Under the pieces are notes generated by a model. It was not told where the DNA came from. It saw nothing but the letters and a program-made list of their open reading frames with translations, and made no database searches. Below are positions 1 to 7,714 of a stretch of DNA of 64,000 bases, piece by piece. The translations under genes and the position numbers were made by a program. Every line of letters begins with the position of its first letter. The first letter of the stretch is position 1. This DNA is from Leptospira bouyouniensis. Its GTDB lineage: Bacteria; Spirochaetota; Leptospiria; Leptospirales; Leptospiraceae. Location: NCBI RefSeq assembly GCF_004769525.1, contig NZ_RQFT01000003.1, forward strand, positions 186,001 to 250,000, given 5' to 3'.

Positions 1-797
1 GGTAATTTAGAACGTAATAACAATGCTGGTGAGTTGATAGCACCTGCACTTGTGATAAAATGTTTCGCAAACAATCGAATGTTTGGCTGAGTTCCATTCC
101 CTTCGATACTTGGTTTACAAGTTAAATGGTCTATTTTGTTTTCTTTCCATTCATAACGAATTGCTTTTGTGTTATAAAGCAATGTAGTTTTTTCTTTTAA
201 AGCAGATGGAATGGTAGTAACAAGTTGGCTTTGTTTTGCATCGATTGGGCAACCCAATCCACAATAACCCAACATATTACAGTTTTTTACGTTTCTCGGT
301 ATGGAACTATATCTCCAACCAAGTTTTTTAGCACCAACACTAAGTAGATTATTGTTTTGATTATGTGCTTCCCATGGTTGGATTGAAAATCGTTTTGAAG
401 CCAATTCAAACCAAGGTTCTAACTCATCATTTGAGTATCCTTTGATTCCGAGATTTTTTTCCCAATAGTTAAGTGTTTCATTTGGTGTTCTAATACAAGT
501 AGTCCAGTTAACAACAGTAGAACCGCCAACTGTCCTTCCTTGGACAACTGTAAATCCTTTGTCTTTTGTTGGTCTAGTAGCACCTTCATAGTATAACCGA
601 TTAAAGGTGGAAAGTTCTTTAAGATCAAATTCTTTACTTGTTTCGTAGTTTCCTTCTTCCACAATGATCACGGAATATCCAGCTTTCGATAGAATTTCTG
701 CACTTGTACCACCGCCAGCACCAGATCCAACAATCACAAAGTCTGCTTCTAAATCTAAATCCTTCTTTAAAAACGTAACATTAATCAATTTATCCAT
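1..797 (-). CDS. GMC-family FAD oxidoreductase (N-terminal part; runs off the window)
   Basis: Flavin-dependent dehydrogenase of the glucose-methanol-choline family, likely oxidising an alcohol or sugar; only the first 265 codons are here. The reading frame is open from the ATG at 797 to the window edge. A Rossmann FAD motif GSGAGGG lies at residues 24-30, followed by an acidic ribose-binding stretch (VEEG). Further on there is a Cys-rich segment (C-x5-C-x3-C before DAKQSQL) also found in the second GMC enzyme of this window. The start overlaps the stop of the upstream small-subunit gene in ATGGATAA (8 bases), indicating coupled translation. Substrate cannot be told from sequence; family assignment is secure. 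Confidence 0.9.
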   Translation of the reverse strand, partial: MDKLINVTFLKKDLDLEADFVIVGSGAGGGTSAEILSKAGYSVIIVEEGNYETSKEFDLKELSTFNRLYYEGATRPTKDKGFTVVQGRTVGGSTVVNWTTCIRTPNETLNYWEKNLGIKGYSNDELEPWFELASKRFSIQPWEAHNQNNNLLSVGAKKLGWRYSSIPRNVKNCNMLGYCGLGCPIDAKQSQLVTTIPSALKEKTTLLYNTKAIRYEWKENKIDHLTCKPSIEGNGTQPNIRLFAKHFITSAGAINSPALLLRSKL

Positions 798-1356
798 GTC
801 TTAGTCCTAGTGCGTGCCCCGGTCCTGGGTATCCAATATGTTTCCATGAGTAAGTTGTTTCGAAAAATCCAATCGTAACCATTGATTGTAATAAAAAGTA
901 AATGGACCGAATCAAACTAATTGATGAAATCTTCCACTGATTGAGTGTTTTGATTACGGTATCACGATTTGTCAGTTCCCAATTTGAACTCGATCCAAAC
1001 AAATACCATCTAACAGCACTTAAGTTTAAAAACTGGATTGCTTCTAATATTTCTTTTTGGGTATGGGAAGGTAATGAATATAGATAGGAATCAATTCCCT
1101 GCACTACTTCACCTAAAACTTTTTCCTTTTCCTTTTTGTCTTTTGGTAAGAAGTGAAATAGTAACGAATCACTCAGGTAATAGAATAAATCTTCAGCCTT
1201 GTGGTCTAAAAATCGACACCCGAGGCCACGGTCCAAGGTCGAAACAGCTTCACCAGACTTACAACCACTCGTGCTTAGGTACAAAAAGACAGCACCAACT
1301 AATGATGTTTTGACAACAGTTCGCCTCGAAATTAGCTTTTTATTCAAAATTGCCAT
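790..1356 (-). CDS. Tat-exported lipoprotein, gluconate 2-dehydrogenase subunit 3-like
   Basis: Small subunit (188 aa) that normally accompanies a GMC dehydrogenase at the membrane. The N-terminus carries a twin-arginine signal (S-R-R-T-V-V-K, residues 10-16), a hydrophobic stretch and a possible lipobox Ser-Thr-Ser-Gly-Cys ending at Cys32. Near the C-terminus it has W-x2-I-G-Y-P-G-P (171-179), which I recognise as the hallmark of the gluconate_2-dh3 family. I chose the ATG at 1356 over an in-frame ATG at 1401, because the longer form would place the palindromic operator inside the gene and bury the signal peptide. It overlaps the GMC gene by 8 bases, so the two form one unit. Confidence 0.8.
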   Translation of the reverse strand: MAILNKKLISRRTVVKTSLVGAVFLYLSTSGCKSGEAVSTLDRGLGCRFLDHKAEDLFYYLSDSLLFHFLPKDKKEKEKVLGEVVQGIDSYLYSLPSHTQKEILEAIQFLNLSAVRWYLFGSSSNWELTNRDTVIKTLNQWKISSISLIRSIYFLLQSMVTIGFFETTYSWKHIGYPGPGHALGLRHG

Positions 1357-1387
1357 TCTTAATCCGTATTTCCAGTCACAAATTAAT

Positions 1388-1403
1388 GAATGAATATTCA
1401 TTC
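1388..1403. promoter_or_regulatory. Palindromic operator candidate for the TetR regulator
   Basis: A perfect 16-bp palindrome, GAATGAATATTCATTC, lies in the divergent intergenic region 31 bases upstream of the small-subunit start and 122 bases upstream of the TetR start. Size and position are typical of TetR-family operators. Binding by the adjacent regulator is inferred. Confidence 0.65.
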
Positions 1404-1525
1404 CTTTTTTTACTTTACAAGTACTTTTTTAAAAAAAGAATGAAAGGAAATGGATTCGGGTTATCTATGACCCCTATCCAAAAAAGAACATCTCTAACCA
1501 AAAGGGAAGAGGATAGGAATTCCAA

Positions 1526-2104
1526 TTGGTCGAAAAGGCTTTAAAATTGAATAAAAGCGAAGAAATCTTAACGGCAGCATTAGAGTTATTTACGGCAAAG
1601 GGTTTTGATGGAACCGCTGTTCCGCTCATTGCAGAACGCGCCAATGTCGCTGCGGGAACCATTTATCGTTACTTTGAAAGTAAAGAAGACCTTGTGAATT
1701 CCCTCTTTCAAAAATGGCAAGAGAACCTTTACAACAAAATCAAAGACAATTTCCCAGAGAATGTTGATCCGAAAGAACAATTCCATCGAATTTGGTTTTC
1801 GATGGCCGAATTCCAGAGAGAGAATCCAATTGCATTTGATTTTTTGGAAATGCAGTATAACTTACCTTATTTAGATAAAAAAAGTATCACAAAACGGGCG
1901 TTATTATTAAAATTTTTAACTCGTTTTGCTCATGATAACCGAGATATTCTTATCAAATTTCCACCTGATGCGCTCATTGCTATCGTTTGGGGAGCATTTG
2001 TAGGACTCGTCAAAGGTTCGCGAAATGGAAAAATTAAATTGGATGATCAATTTTTAAAAGAATCTGAAATTTTATTATGGAATGCAATCAAACTTCCAAC
2101 CTAG
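1526..2104 (+). CDS. TetR/AcrR-family transcriptional repressor
   Basis: 192-residue ligand-responsive DNA-binding protein. The N-terminal helix-turn-helix is typical: an ILTAALELF helix, the ERANVAAGTIYRYF recognition region (about residues 38-51), then SKEDL. The C-terminal ligand domain is helical and not informative. The start is TTG at 1526, preceded by AGGA at 7 bases; a stop codon lies just upstream in frame, so no longer form is possible. Divergent from the GMC/small-subunit operon across the 16-bp palindrome, so repression of that operon and of itself is the natural inference. The long leader of about 120 bases is unexplained. Confidence 0.92.
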   Translation: MVEKALKLNKSEEILTAALELFTAKGFDGTAVPLIAERANVAAGTIYRYFESKEDLVNSLFQKWQENLYNKIKDNFPENVDPKEQFHRIWFSMAEFQRENPIAFDFLEMQYNLPYLDKKSITKRALLLKFLTRFAHDNRDILIKFPPDALIAIVWGAFVGLVKGSRNGKIKLDDQFLKESEILLWNAIKLPT

Positions 2105-2118
2105 TTTATCATTGTATT

Positions 2119-3327
2119 TTATGTTTTAATTTCATCCAAAACTAAATCTACAAAAAATGAGTAACCCATTTCATTCACACGAGAGTATACAATCACTTTC
2201 TTCTTTAGTGTTTTATCCCAATATGGGTCACTGACTTGCCAAGACTCTGAATCACGAAACACTTGTTTTACGTGCTTATAAAAAAATGGCATATAGGACC
2301 AGTTTTTCTGTAAAAAAGACATATTTTCGATGAATCCAGAATCACTTGTTCTTTCATAATAGGGAGAAACTTGAGTTCCTTGCCAATCTGTCACATACAC
2401 CCGTTGTATCATTGGATCTAATTTAAAAAAACTTTGTGGATCTATGATGACACGATTGTCCAATTTAATTGTTTTTAATTGTAATGACATTAACTTCGTC
2501 TTTATCAATTTTTCAAATTCAATTTCCTTTGCGACTTCCTTTCGTTTATTCTCATGATAAATTTGTAAACGAGGTACAACTACATCGCATATGCTTTGTT
2601 TATCTTCATTAAATTCAGTTGGTCTTCCTAAATAAAATCCTTGTAATAAACTTGCACCAGAATTTACGGCTTGGTATAACTCTTGTTCCGATTCAATTCC
2701 CTCAAATAACAATTGTGATCCAATGCTCAACGAAATTTGTTTTAGATATTCAAGGATTGATTGGTATTCTCTTTTTTCGATGGATTTTTTTAGTATATTC
2801 AAATCAATTTTGATGATATCTGGTTTAATTGCACCTAACCTTTCTAAGTTGGAAGACTCTGATCCAACATCATCTAATGCAATCCCAAATCCCTGTTCTT
2901 TGAGAAGTTCAACGCCTGCTGCCAGTACATCTGTTCCAAAACTTCCCGATTTTTCCGTAATCTCGATGACAATTCGATCCAAGGAAACCCCATGATGTTT
3001 CACTATTTCTGTAATGGGAAGAACGTTCCCCTTACATTCTTCGTATTCTAAAATCACCTGGTCCGGAGACATATTGACAAAGAGTTGGTCATTCGTGTTT
3101 TTAATTTTTTCTAATGTGATACTGAGTAATTCTCTGTCAATGATGGACATACGGAGTGGAGTCACATTGGGATCTAAAAATTCTGGAACCATTACCAAAT
3201 GTCCACTTCCATCTCGGATGCGGCCTAAGGATTCGTAAGCCACTACATTCTGCTCTTCAACAGAAAAGATCGGTTGGAGTAAGGGGACATATTGTTTTTG
3301 TTTGGTTGGTTCCAATGCACTTACCAT
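2119..3327 (-). CDS. EAL-domain c-di-GMP phosphodiesterase with YkuI-like C-terminal domain
   Basis: Likely hydrolyses cyclic di-GMP to pGpG in the cytoplasm (402 aa). The EAL domain spans about residues 15-245. The signature reads E-S-L-G-R (32-36) in place of E-A-L-x-R, but the metal and catalytic set looks intact: E32, N85, E122, D152-D153, K173, E209 and Q229. The C-terminal 140 residues resemble the PAS/Cache-like domain found after EAL in YkuI-type proteins (a VYVTDWQG strand, then SPYYER), suggesting a sensed ligand. GGGAGAAGAGGA lies just ahead of the ATG. It converges on the TetR gene with a 14-base gap. Activity is predicted from conserved residues only. Confidence 0.88.
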   Translation of the reverse strand: MVSALEPTKQKQYVPLLQPIFSVEEQNVVAYESLGRIRDGSGHLVMVPEFLDPNVTPLRMSIIDRELLSITLEKIKNTNDQLFVNMSPDQVILEYEECKGNVLPITEIVKHHGVSLDRIVIEITEKSGSFGTDVLAAGVELLKEQGFGIALDDVGSESSNLERLGAIKPDIIKIDLNILKKSIEKREYQSILEYLKQISLSIGSQLLFEGIESEQELYQAVNSGASLLQGFYLGRPTEFNEDKQSICDVVVPRLQIYHENKRKEVAKEIEFEKLIKTKLMSLQLKTIKLDNRVIIDPQSFFKLDPMIQRVYVTDWQGTQVSPYYERTSDSGFIENMSFLQKNWSYMPFFYKHVKQVFRDSESWQVSDPYWDKTLKKKVIVYSRVNEMGYSFFVDLVLDEIKT

Positions 3328-3412
3328 AAAATCCTCTTCTCCCTTATCTGCTTTAACAGAAATAAATTCAATAAATTAAACATTAATTCTCAGAAAAAAG
3401 GACATTCTCGTA

Positions 3413-3434
3413 GGAAATTCGCATTTCCGCGGAA
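3413..3434. promoter_or_regulatory. Overlapping inverted repeats upstream of the beta-propeller promoter
   Basis: GGAAAT-TCGC-ATTTCC (3413-3428) and the perfect palindrome TTCCGCGGAA (3425-3434) overlap just before the -35 box at 3438. The position suits an activator or repressor site; no family can be named. Confidence 0.35.
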
Positions 3435-3437
3435 GTC

Positions 3438-3465
3438 TTGACCCCGATTTCCCATCCTTTAGACT
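3438..3465 (+). promoter_or_regulatory. Sigma70-type promoter, probably giving a leaderless mRNA
   Basis: TTGACC (3438-3443), a 16-base spacer, then TAGACT (3460-3465). The ATG of the next gene begins 8 bases after the -10 box, where transcription would normally start. There is no room for a ribosome-binding site, so initiation would be leaderless or nearly so. Confidence 0.5.
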
Positions 3466-3472
3466 CGCGCGC

Positions 3473-4782
3473 ATGAGATACACCTATCTGTTTGCTCTCC
3501 TAATGTTTCCTATAATTTCGGTAAGCCCACAAACGAAGGCAAAATTCCCGCAGTTCCAAAACGATGGGCCATCCGTCACAAACACCAATCTCTCTTGGCA
3601 AATCCAAACTCGTATCACGCCCGCAATCGACGGACAAAATATATTTAGCATACAGTACCACAGTGATGGCAAATCCGCTCTTATCGGAACCACTGATTTT
3701 TGGATCTATCGGATCAGTTTGGTTGATGGAAGTTTGATTTGGAAAACGGAAGCAAAAATGCATTACCAAAAATTTTTGATATTTCACCTAATGGACAATT
3801 CTTTTTAAGTTTTGGACAAACCGATCCAAATTCTCAATCTTCAGAACGATATTTAGTCATTCGCTCATCATCTAACGGAAGTATAACGAAATTTTTACCA
3901 TCGGAGAATTCGTTATTTTATTCTGTTACCGCGGACATCGACTACAGATACCCTGGAGATGAAAGTAAAACAAACAGGCAAGAAGCAGGTCTTTCACCCA
4001 ACTGGATTCTCACCATTGACAATGCAAGATTCATAGAAAATGGAAAAAAGATTTTAGTATCCTATAAACATAATATGGAAGGACCCAATTTTTATGATAG
4101 GAGGCTCATCATTTATGATACGGTAACGGGAAAAAAACTGAATGACTTTCAATTAACTGCAGATCCGAACTCAGCTGATTGGACGCAACCTGCAGGGTTT
4201 GAAATTGCCCACCTCCAATTCCCATTCCATTACGTGAGCAAACGGAATTCGATTCTCTATGGAAATGCACATGGTAGGATCCATGAAATCACACCATCCG
4301 TCATGGATCAAAACATGAGTTTTGAAATCGTAGAAGAAAAACCGGCAGGTCCAATTGTATACATCCCTCGAAGTGATTCGGAAGATTTGGAAACAAAAGA
4401 TCGACAAACGATTCGATCGATTGCCGTCACACCTGATGGTAACCATTTATTTTGTTCTGCAGGTGTGGAAACTGGATTCATCCAATTTTACGGATTCAAT
4501 TTAACGACAAAAAAAGAAATGTTTCGATCCTCGTTTTTTGATGCAGGAGAAGTATTTGCACCTTCCAATCAAATTTTGATCATCGGAGGACTTTACTCAT
4601 CTGGGAAAGTGTATATCGTCGATACCAAACTAGGAGAACTTTTGTTTGTTTCTAACAATGATGAACATTATATTCATCCCCATTTACTGGCAGTCCATCC
4701 AAAACAAAAAGAAGTCTTAGGCCTTTCTACCGGCAATCAAATTGTCATCCTACGCCCACAAGGAGGGTCCTCTCCATGGTAA
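3473..4782 (+). pseudogene. Secreted WD40/beta-propeller-like protein gene with a frameshift
   Basis: One gene of about 437 codons split between two frames. The first part (3473-3808) starts with a signal peptide and propeller-like repeats such as FSIQYHSDGKSALIGTTDFW. The second (from about 3755 to 4782) continues with ISPNGQFFLSFG and RSIAVTPDGNHLFCSAG, the same kind of repeat. The join falls at AAAAA 3754-3758: adding one A turns the 5' frame into the 3' frame and gives a smooth A-K-N-A-L-P junction. The full length is one base short of a whole number of codons. Either a true 1-base deletion in a short A-run or a consensus error. Its stop overlaps the ankyrin gene by 7 bases, so the downstream frame is clearly under selection. 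Function unknown. Confidence 0.75.
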
Positions 4783-5435
4783 TCCGATCAAATTGTAATC
4801 AAACTTTCGTAAGTTTATTTATCTTATTATTACTATCGCTGAACTCAATCGATGCAAACGATCTCAATCTTTCCCAGATGCGTGATCCCAAAACCATCAA
4901 AGAAAAAGTAAACAAAGCATTTGATGTCAATACAAAACGAAATGAAGATGGGTATACACTCCTCCATTATGCTGCTGAACTGGGAAATGTTGATCTCGCT
5001 AAGTTTTTAATCTCCAAGGGAGCAAATCTAAATGTTCCCTTGAAAGATGGAAATACCCCACTTGCCACTGCCATCAATTTTAGTAAAAACGAAATCATCC
5101 GGTTATTATTGGAACAAGGTGTAAATCCAAATTATGCGTTAGGTGAAAGAAACTACAATCGCACCCATTTCCATTTTTTTATGATCAAAATTCGGAAATT
5201 CGATCCGTCTTTGTTTGCCTTATTTTTAACCATTGAAAAGGATATCGATGGCCTGGACAAATACGGTACCACAAAACTTCACAGTGCCATCCTAAATGAA
5301 AAATACGCACTCATCCAACTACTACTAGACGCAGGAGCCAATCCACAAAAAAAAGATAAATGGGGTAAAACAGCGATTGAATTTGCAGAACGGCAAAACA
5401 ATCCAAATGTTTTAAAACTCCTATTGAAAGAATGA
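4776..5435 (+). CDS. Exported ankyrin-repeat protein
   Basis: 219 aa with an N-terminal hydrophobic signal segment (about residues 10-25) followed by ankyrin repeats. The clearest repeat reads DGYTLLHYAAELGNVDLA (about residue 48), then KDGNTPLATAINFSKNEI, then a degenerate block and a final pair ending YALIQLLLDAGANPQKKD. Ankyrin repeats mediate protein binding; the partner is unknown. The signal suggests periplasmic location. It overlaps the preceding propeller gene at ATGGTAA and the following pseudouridine synthase at ATGA, so translation of the three is probably coupled. Confidence 0.88.
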   Translation: MVIRSNCNQTFVSLFILLLLSLNSIDANDLNLSQMRDPKTIKEKVNKAFDVNTKRNEDGYTLLHYAAELGNVDLAKFLISKGANLNVPLKDGNTPLATAINFSKNEIIRLLLEQGVNPNYALGERNYNRTHFHFFMIKIRKFDPSLFALFLTIEKDIDGLDKYGTTKLHSAILNEKYALIQLLLDAGANPQKKDKWGKTAIEFAERQNNPNVLKLLLKE

Positions 5436-6151
5436 ACCCAAAAACAAACACTCGGTTTTTACCAAAAGGCTTACACATCATTTATGAAGACCGAGATTTG
5501 CTTGTAGTTGATAAACCAGCAGGGCTTTTGACCATCGCCACAGAGTCAGAAAAATCAAAAACTGCCTATGCTTCCCTAATGGATTATGTGAAAAAGGGAA
5601 GTGAAAGGTCCAAACATCGCATTTTTATTGTTCACCGATTGGATCGAGATACTTCCGGGATCCTTGTATTTGCTAAAACAGAAACCGCAAAACAAACGTT
5701 ACAAGATAATTGGGATAAAACGAAAAAAACTTATGTTGCTGTTACCCACGGTCATTGGAAAGAAAAACAAGGCACCATCAAATCCTATCTCACGGAATCA
5801 AAAGCACACCGCGTGTATTCTGTGGATGATCCGAAAGAGGGAAAGTATTCTGAAACAAAATACAAAGTGTTAAAAGAATCAAATTTATATTCTCTATTAG
5901 AAATCGATCTCATCACTGGCCGAAAAAATCAAATCCGGGTACATTTTGCAGATAAAGGCTACCCCATCGTTGGTGACACGAAGTATGGCAACCAAACAAG
6001 ATCCTATCCTCGTATGGCACTCCATTCACTTTCGATCACGTTAACTCACCCTTTTCAGAAAAAAACATTCTCATTTACAACCAATATTCCCAATTTTATG
6101 ACAGGCCTTGTCGGAGGTTATGAATTGGAAAGGATTCAAAATGCAACATAA
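5432..6151 (+). CDS. RluA-family pseudouridine synthase
   Basis: Converts uridine to pseudouridine in structured RNA, most likely rRNA or tRNA. The 239-residue protein has the family start YEDRDLLVVDKPAG (19-32) and the catalytic motif HRLDRDTSG (68-76) with the active-site Asp71, followed by L-I-T-G-R-K-N-Q-I-R-V-H-F, the conserved RNA-binding strand. There is no S4 domain, which places it with short single-domain members. The ATG shares ATGA with the ankyrin stop. The target uridine cannot be inferred. Confidence 0.93.
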   Translation: MNPKTNTRFLPKGLHIIYEDRDLLVVDKPAGLLTIATESEKSKTAYASLMDYVKKGSERSKHRIFIVHRLDRDTSGILVFAKTETAKQTLQDNWDKTKKTYVAVTHGHWKEKQGTIKSYLTESKAHRVYSVDDPKEGKYSETKYKVLKESNLYSLLEIDLITGRKNQIRVHFADKGYPIVGDTKYGNQTRSYPRMALHSLSITLTHPFQKKTFSFTTNIPNFMTGLVGGYELERIQNAT

Positions 6152-6782
6152 AGGATTTATTTTTGATATGGATGGAGTGGTTGTCGACAATCACAAATTC
6201 CATTTCCAAGCCTGGATGGAGTTTTCAAAAAGATACAAATTCCCTCTTGATGCAAAAATTTATAGAGATACTTATAATGGAAAAACGAATGCCGATTTGT
6301 TCAAAATGATCTTTGGGAATATTAGTGCAGAAGAAATTCAAAAGTACGGTGCAGAAAAAGAAAGTTTGTACCAAAACTTATACCTTAAAGAAATGAAACC
6401 TCACTTGGGAATCCTTGATTATTTTTCGTATTTAAAAGCCAACCAAGTGAAAATCGCTCTCGGTAGCTCAGCTCCTACGATGAATGTCAATTTCACTTTA
6501 GACAATCTAAACATCCGATCTTATTTTGATGTGATCATCGATGGTTCCATGGTCAAACATGGCAAACCACATCCAGAAGTGTATTCACTTTGTGCAAAAG
6601 GTTTGGGTTTAGATCCTAAGGATTGTGTGGTGTTTGAGGACTCCATTGCCGGGTTATTATCTGGAAAAGCGGCAGGTTGTTCCATAATTGGAATTGCCAC
6701 CTCACACACAATCAACGAATTAAAACCTCATGTGAACCAAATCATTTCTGATTTTACTGATCCACTTGTATTTACTTTATAA
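6141..6782 (+). CDS. HAD-family phosphatase / beta-phosphoglucomutase-like
   Basis: 213-residue HAD subfamily IA hydrolase. Motif I is FDMDGVVVDN (nucleophile Asp9, acid Asp11), motif II is in LGSSAP, motif III is the Lys of KHGKPHPEVY, and motif IV is VFEDSIAGL with its acidic pair. The cap insertion after motif I is helical, as in beta-phosphoglucomutase and sugar-phosphate phosphatases. I chose the ATG at 6141 because GGAAAGGA precedes it; an in-frame ATG at 6108 is possible but lies deep in the previous gene. It overlaps the pseudouridine synthase by 11 bases. Substrate unknown. Confidence 0.9.
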   Translation: MQHKGFIFDMDGVVVDNHKFHFQAWMEFSKRYKFPLDAKIYRDTYNGKTNADLFKMIFGNISAEEIQKYGAEKESLYQNLYLKEMKPHLGILDYFSYLKANQVKIALGSSAPTMNVNFTLDNLNIRSYFDVIIDGSMVKHGKPHPEVYSLCAKGLGLDPKDCVVFEDSIAGLLSGKAAGCSIIGIATSHTINELKPHVNQIISDFTDPLVFTL

Positions 6783-6784
6783 AA

Positions 6785-7714
6785 TCATTCTTGAAAATCA
6801 GTGAGTAAATTACTTGTTTTATTGGTAAGGTCTATCCGGATGATCGCTGTCCTTCCCTCGTCAATATAGGTTAGGTCATCAAAGGATAATTTTTTTGCCA
6901 TAAAGATTCCACGGCCATGTGTTTTGAAGGCATTTTTCGTCATCGCTTCAATTGACAAATACCGTTTCCAATCAAAACCCTTTCCTTGGTCATTGATACG
7001 AATTTCGATCCGTTCCTGATTCCTTTCAAAACTAACTTTTACAAATTTGTCTTTGTATTCAGGTGTATCAAGCCTACGAAAGATTTCTTCCATCAACTTA
7101 TCATTGTCATGTAGTTCCGATTTTTCTTGGTAAGAAATTCCTAAATTTCCGTGTTCAATGGCATTGTTTAAAATTTCCATAATACCGGTTAACACACGTT
7201 CTGGATCAGGGCAAGCATTGGCAAGTAAGGGTGCTAATTCATGTGATTCGCGAATCGAACGAATCCGAAATTCGCCAGTGATCATATGACGAAGTGCACC
7301 CATTCCTTTGTGCAAATCTTCTTTGGCCCTTTGTAATTTGATAAAATGTTCAACGGCCGTTTGGACAATGCGAACTAGTAATGCTCTCGAATATGGTTTG
7401 GTTAAATAATAAAAGGCACCAGCATCAAGGCCTTCCGTCATATCTGTGATGGAACTCATGGCAGTTTGAAAAATAACAGGAATGTCTCTGTATTTTTCGG
7501 ATCGTTTTATTTTTTTTAAAAGTTCGATTCCATCCATCTTTGGCATCAATCGATCCAAAATAATGGCATGAAATAAAAAGGTACCAGAATTTAAAATTTG
7601 GAAAGCTTCCTCTCCATCTTTTGCTTTGACAACAGTAAATCCCTTGTCTGATAAAGATTCGTCGATGATCATCAAATTGATCATTTCATCATCTACAGCA
7701 AGTAAATTGATCAT
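6785..7714 (-). CDS. Response regulator with C-terminal RsbW-like ATPase domain
   Basis: 309-residue fusion. Residues 1-120 form a receiver with phospho-acceptor Asp54, Thr84 and Lys106. Residues about 140-300 form a GHKL ATPase: N-box EILNNAIEHG (180-189), G1 NDQGKGFDW (241-249), then GRGIFMAKKL. There is no HisKA helix pair, so the ATPase resembles anti-sigma serine kinases of the RsbW type, not a histidine kinase. Its ATG overlaps the stop of the PAS kinase gene upstream by 4 bases, so the kinase probably phosphorylates this receiver. STAS proteins elsewhere in the window could be its targets; that is inference. Confidence 0.9.
   Translation of the reverse strand: MINLLAVDDEMINLMIIDESLSDKGFTVVKAKDGEEAFQILNSGTFLFHAIILDRLMPKMDGIELLKKIKRSEKYRDIPVIFQTAMSSITDMTEGLDAGAFYYLTKPYSRALLVRIVQTAVEHFIKLQRAKEDLHKGMGALRHMITGEFRIRSIRESHELAPLLANACPDPERVLTGIMEILNNAIEHGNLGISYQEKSELHDNDKLMEEIFRRLDTPEYKDKFVKVSFERNQERIEIRINDQGKGFDWKRYLSIEAMTKNAFKTHGRGIFMAKKLSFDDLTYIDEGRTAIIRIDLTNKTSNLLTDFQE

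Noticed and set aside
3751..3777. Programmed -1 frameshift in the propeller gene
   Set aside because: No X-XXY-YYZ heptamer exists in the zero frame at AAAAATG or AAAAATTTTT, and no pseudoknot is evident; a plain 1-base loss is simpler.
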